Of a stretch of 64,000 nt of DNA, positions 62,585 through 64,000 are shown one piece after another. The notes under the pieces were generated by a model. It had not been told where the DNA came from. It saw only the letters and a program-made list of their open reading frames with translations, and made no database searches. The stretch's first letter is position 1; each line of letters starts with the position of its first letter. The stretch comes from Rhodospirillales bacterium (GTDB lineage: Bacteria > Pseudomonadota > Alphaproteobacteria > Acetobacterales > Acetobacteraceae), in NCBI GenBank assembly GCA_017304945.1, contig JAFKLG010000066.1:1-64000 (forward strand), given 5' to 3'. The position numbers were made by a program, and so were the translations under genes.

Positions 62585-62850
62585 TGACCGTTGCCTCCTC
62601 GAGCTTATGCAAGAGGCCGCGTCACTCAGCCGGATTGGGGCGGACCGCCCGGATCTTCTCCCTTCACAGCCAAAAGCAATCGAAGCCAGGCTTCGGATTA
62701 TTGCTTGGGCACTGCTTCAAAGATCCTGCATCTCGTAGTGAGCGGCTGCCGCTAACCAGGGATTGACACCGAATCGCGCGACACGACATGAGAGTACGCC
62801 GGGAGTGCGTCACATAGCACGACGGGACTACGGTCCCACCCGGCGTCCTC

Positions 62851-63606
62851 CTAAGCCCACCCCCGCTTCGGCACACGGGCAATCCCGTACCCGTCGACCT
62901 CTCCAAGCTTGCTGCGGCGCATGATCGGCTCGACCAGGTCGTAGAAGCGGGAGTCGCTTCGCTCAAACTTCCTCCAAATCGCACCCGCTACGAGATCGGC
63001 CAACTGTATTCCGATGCTCTGATGTGAAGGTTGTAGAAATAAGCCTTCGATCAGGTTCTTGTAGACGGAGGTTGGGCCGCCCGGTGCGTGAATCAGCATC
63101 TGATGGTGGCGCCGCAACCTTTTATCATTGTCCGCGCCCCTATGATCGCATACGACGATCCCTCTCTCGGGTTGGCTGCGGGTGCCGAGATCCTGCAAGT
63201 GATATTGGAAGCGCTCGGTGATCACCTTATAAGTCAGATGATAAATATCATCCGGCCCGGAGATGCTCGATATTTCATAGGCTGCTGCAGTCGAACATAC
63301 TCCGGCGATTGCCGTCAGCTTGTGCCGCGCTTTGACAATGATGCGGAAGATCTCCTCTCGAACCTCATCTCTTGCCGACTGATCCAGGCGACGGAGCGGG
63401 TTGGTCGCGTCGTCGTTAGTGGGGGCGAAGTGACGCCATTTGATTTCGCCGCGCAGCTTCCGTCGGCGCTTCATCCCATCCAGGTCGTCCCGAAGCGGCG
63501 CCCACGAAGCTTCCGGCATCGCTATGCCTGCCATGACGAAGTATCTGGGGTGCGTCTTACCGGGCTTGGGAGGCGTCCCAGACTCGTCGACAAACAGAAG
63601 ATGCAT
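62851..63606 (-). CDS. DUF3800 family protein
   Basis: A 251-residue protein. The family start MHLLFVDESGTP (Asp7, Glu8) is followed by YFVMAGIAM, later VVCDHRGADNDKRLR and a closing IQLADLVAGAIWRKFE, the RNase H-like acidic pattern of DUF3800. It lies last in the element beside the attachment site, a typical cargo position. DUF3800 proteins are frequent in phages and genomic islands; a defence role is possible but unproven. Confidence 0.9.
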   Translation of the reverse strand: MHLLFVDESGTPPKPGKTHPRYFVMAGIAMPEASWAPLRDDLDGMKRRRKLRGEIKWRHFAPTNDDATNPLRRLDQSARDEVREEIFRIIVKARHKLTAIAGVCSTAAAYEISSISGPDDIYHLTYKVITERFQYHLQDLGTRSQPERGIVVCDHRGADNDKRLRRHHQMLIHAPGGPTSVYKNLIEGLFLQPSHQSIGIQLADLVAGAIWRKFERSDSRFYDLVEPIMRRSKLGEVDGYGIARVPKRGWA

Positions 63607-63670
63607 GCCGCCACTGTTCAGTGCGACTTCGGACTGTCAAGCGCCGGTTGCTGCGCCTTGCAGTGCTATT

Positions 63671-63691
63671 TGTTGCCCCGAATGTTGCCCC
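63671..63691 (+). promoter_or_regulatory. right doubled TGTTGCCCC motif (candidate integrase arm-type sites)
   Basis: Two direct copies of TGTTGCCCC separated by GAA, 55 bp inside attR. They match the left doublet at 46118-46137 apart from one extra base between the copies. Confidence 0.65.
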
Positions 63692-63746
63692 AGATCGAAA
63701 CGCCGGGCAGCAAAAGCCTGGGAAAGCTAGCTAAAACATTGAAAAG

Positions 63747-63801
63747 ATTGGCTCGGGCGGTAGGATTCGAACCTACGACCAATCGGTTAACAGCCGATTG
63801 C
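63747..63801 (-). repeat. attR: 3' part of the intact tRNA-Asn
   Basis: This 55-bp block is identical to 45938-45992 and covers the tRNA from the anticodon stem to CCA plus two bases. After integration the tRNA stays intact on this side. Confidence 0.95.
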
Positions 63802-63823
63802 TCTACCGCTGAGCTACGCCCGA
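63749..63823 (-). tRNA. tRNA-Asn(GTT)
   Basis: The reverse strand reads TCGGGCGTAGCTCAGCGG at the start, has anticodon loop TGTTAAC (GTT), T-loop GGTTCGAATCC, and a closing CGCCCGA with discriminator G and encoded CCA. It is the insertion target of the element. Confidence 0.96.
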
Positions 63824-64000
63824 CCAGCGAGAGGTCGCCCTTCTAGTCGGCTGCCTTGCCCGGGTCAACCAGGGTTTGCAGAAGCGAGCCGGGATCACAT
63901 CGCGGGCAGCCGATCCGGTCGGCGCATCCCGCCCGCGCTCCCCACCGTTCACCCGCCACCCAGCCGCCATCCGGCGAAGCAGCCAGGCAGCCATCCCGAC

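Larger units (their letters stand above)
45938..63801. mobile_element. tRNA-Asn-integrated element (phage satellite or reduced prophage)
   Basis: Two identical 55-bp copies of the tRNA-Asn 3' end bound this region, with a tyrosine integrase just inside the left copy. Inside are a phage-type regulation module, a replication protein, a packaging-like protein and one tail protein with lysozyme, but no capsid, portal, large terminase or other structural genes. The right third holds small unknown genes, a second integrase-type module that is broken, and a DUF3800 gene. At 17.8 kb it lies in the size range of phage satellites. Confidence 0.88.

Noticed and set aside
62511..62738. 75-codon plus-strand frame after the frameshifted phage-type gene
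   Set aside because: The start is proline-rich and out of context; only the last 50 codons look coding and no ribosome site supports a start there.

Overview
The window comes from a GC-rich alphaproteobacterial chromosome. The family content (a Hint-domain surface protein, paired oligopeptide ABC cassettes, an FNR-type regulator with four cysteines, many small conserved alphaproteobacterial proteins) suits Acetobacteraceae or a near relative. That placement is an inference, because no rRNA gene is present.

Positions 1-45937 look like ordinary chromosome. They hold, in order: a truncated glycine-zipper lipoprotein; a large secreted-type protein with a C-terminal Hint domain; an MFS exporter; an IlvD/Edd dehydratase; an S49 peptidase, zinc alcohol dehydrogenase and beta-carbonic anhydrase; a repeat-rich intergenic patch (10123-10338); and a five-gene oligopeptide ABC operon (10464-15965). 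Next come a lipoprotein and glutathione peroxidase pair and a sugar ABC operon ending in an HSL-type hydrolase (17174-21517), followed by a decayed LLM flavin monooxygenase fragment. A second peptide-type ABC operon (29363 down to 22002) ends in a trimethylamine-dehydrogenase-like flavoprotein and is flanked by a GntR regulator and a DadA-like oxidase; together these look like uptake and oxidation of an N-methylated amino compound. Then follow tRNA-Ser(GCT), GST, exonuclease III, a DEAD-box helicase, an FNR regulator with an FNR box upstream, an MFS/TPR/AraC locus, a GIY-YIG protein, and two tandem Crp-type paralogues.

Positions 45938-63801 are an integrated element of about 17.8 kb in the 3' half of tRNA-Asn(GTT). 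A perfect 55-bp duplication of the tRNA end marks both boundaries, and doubled TGTTGCCCC motifs lie just inside each end. Its left part runs integrase, a MerR-like regulator and a divergent AlpA-type activator around a 12-bp inverted-repeat operator, small genes, a TOPRIM/DUF3987 replication protein, a SpoVG-like protein and a Nu1-like packaging protein, then a tail tape-measure protein with an embedded lysozyme domain. I see no capsid, portal, large terminase or other tail genes, so the element looks like a phage satellite or a strongly reduced prophage. Its right part carries small unknown genes, a receiver-domain protein, a second overlapping XRE/Xis/truncated-Int/HTH module with its own operator array, and a DUF3800 protein next to tRNA-Asn.

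The most interesting signal is a paired motif with 9-bp period (TGTCGCAAA-like). It recurs around the replication gene in different reading frames and forms the arms of a ~113-bp dyad at 51749-51861, a candidate origin or packaging signal.
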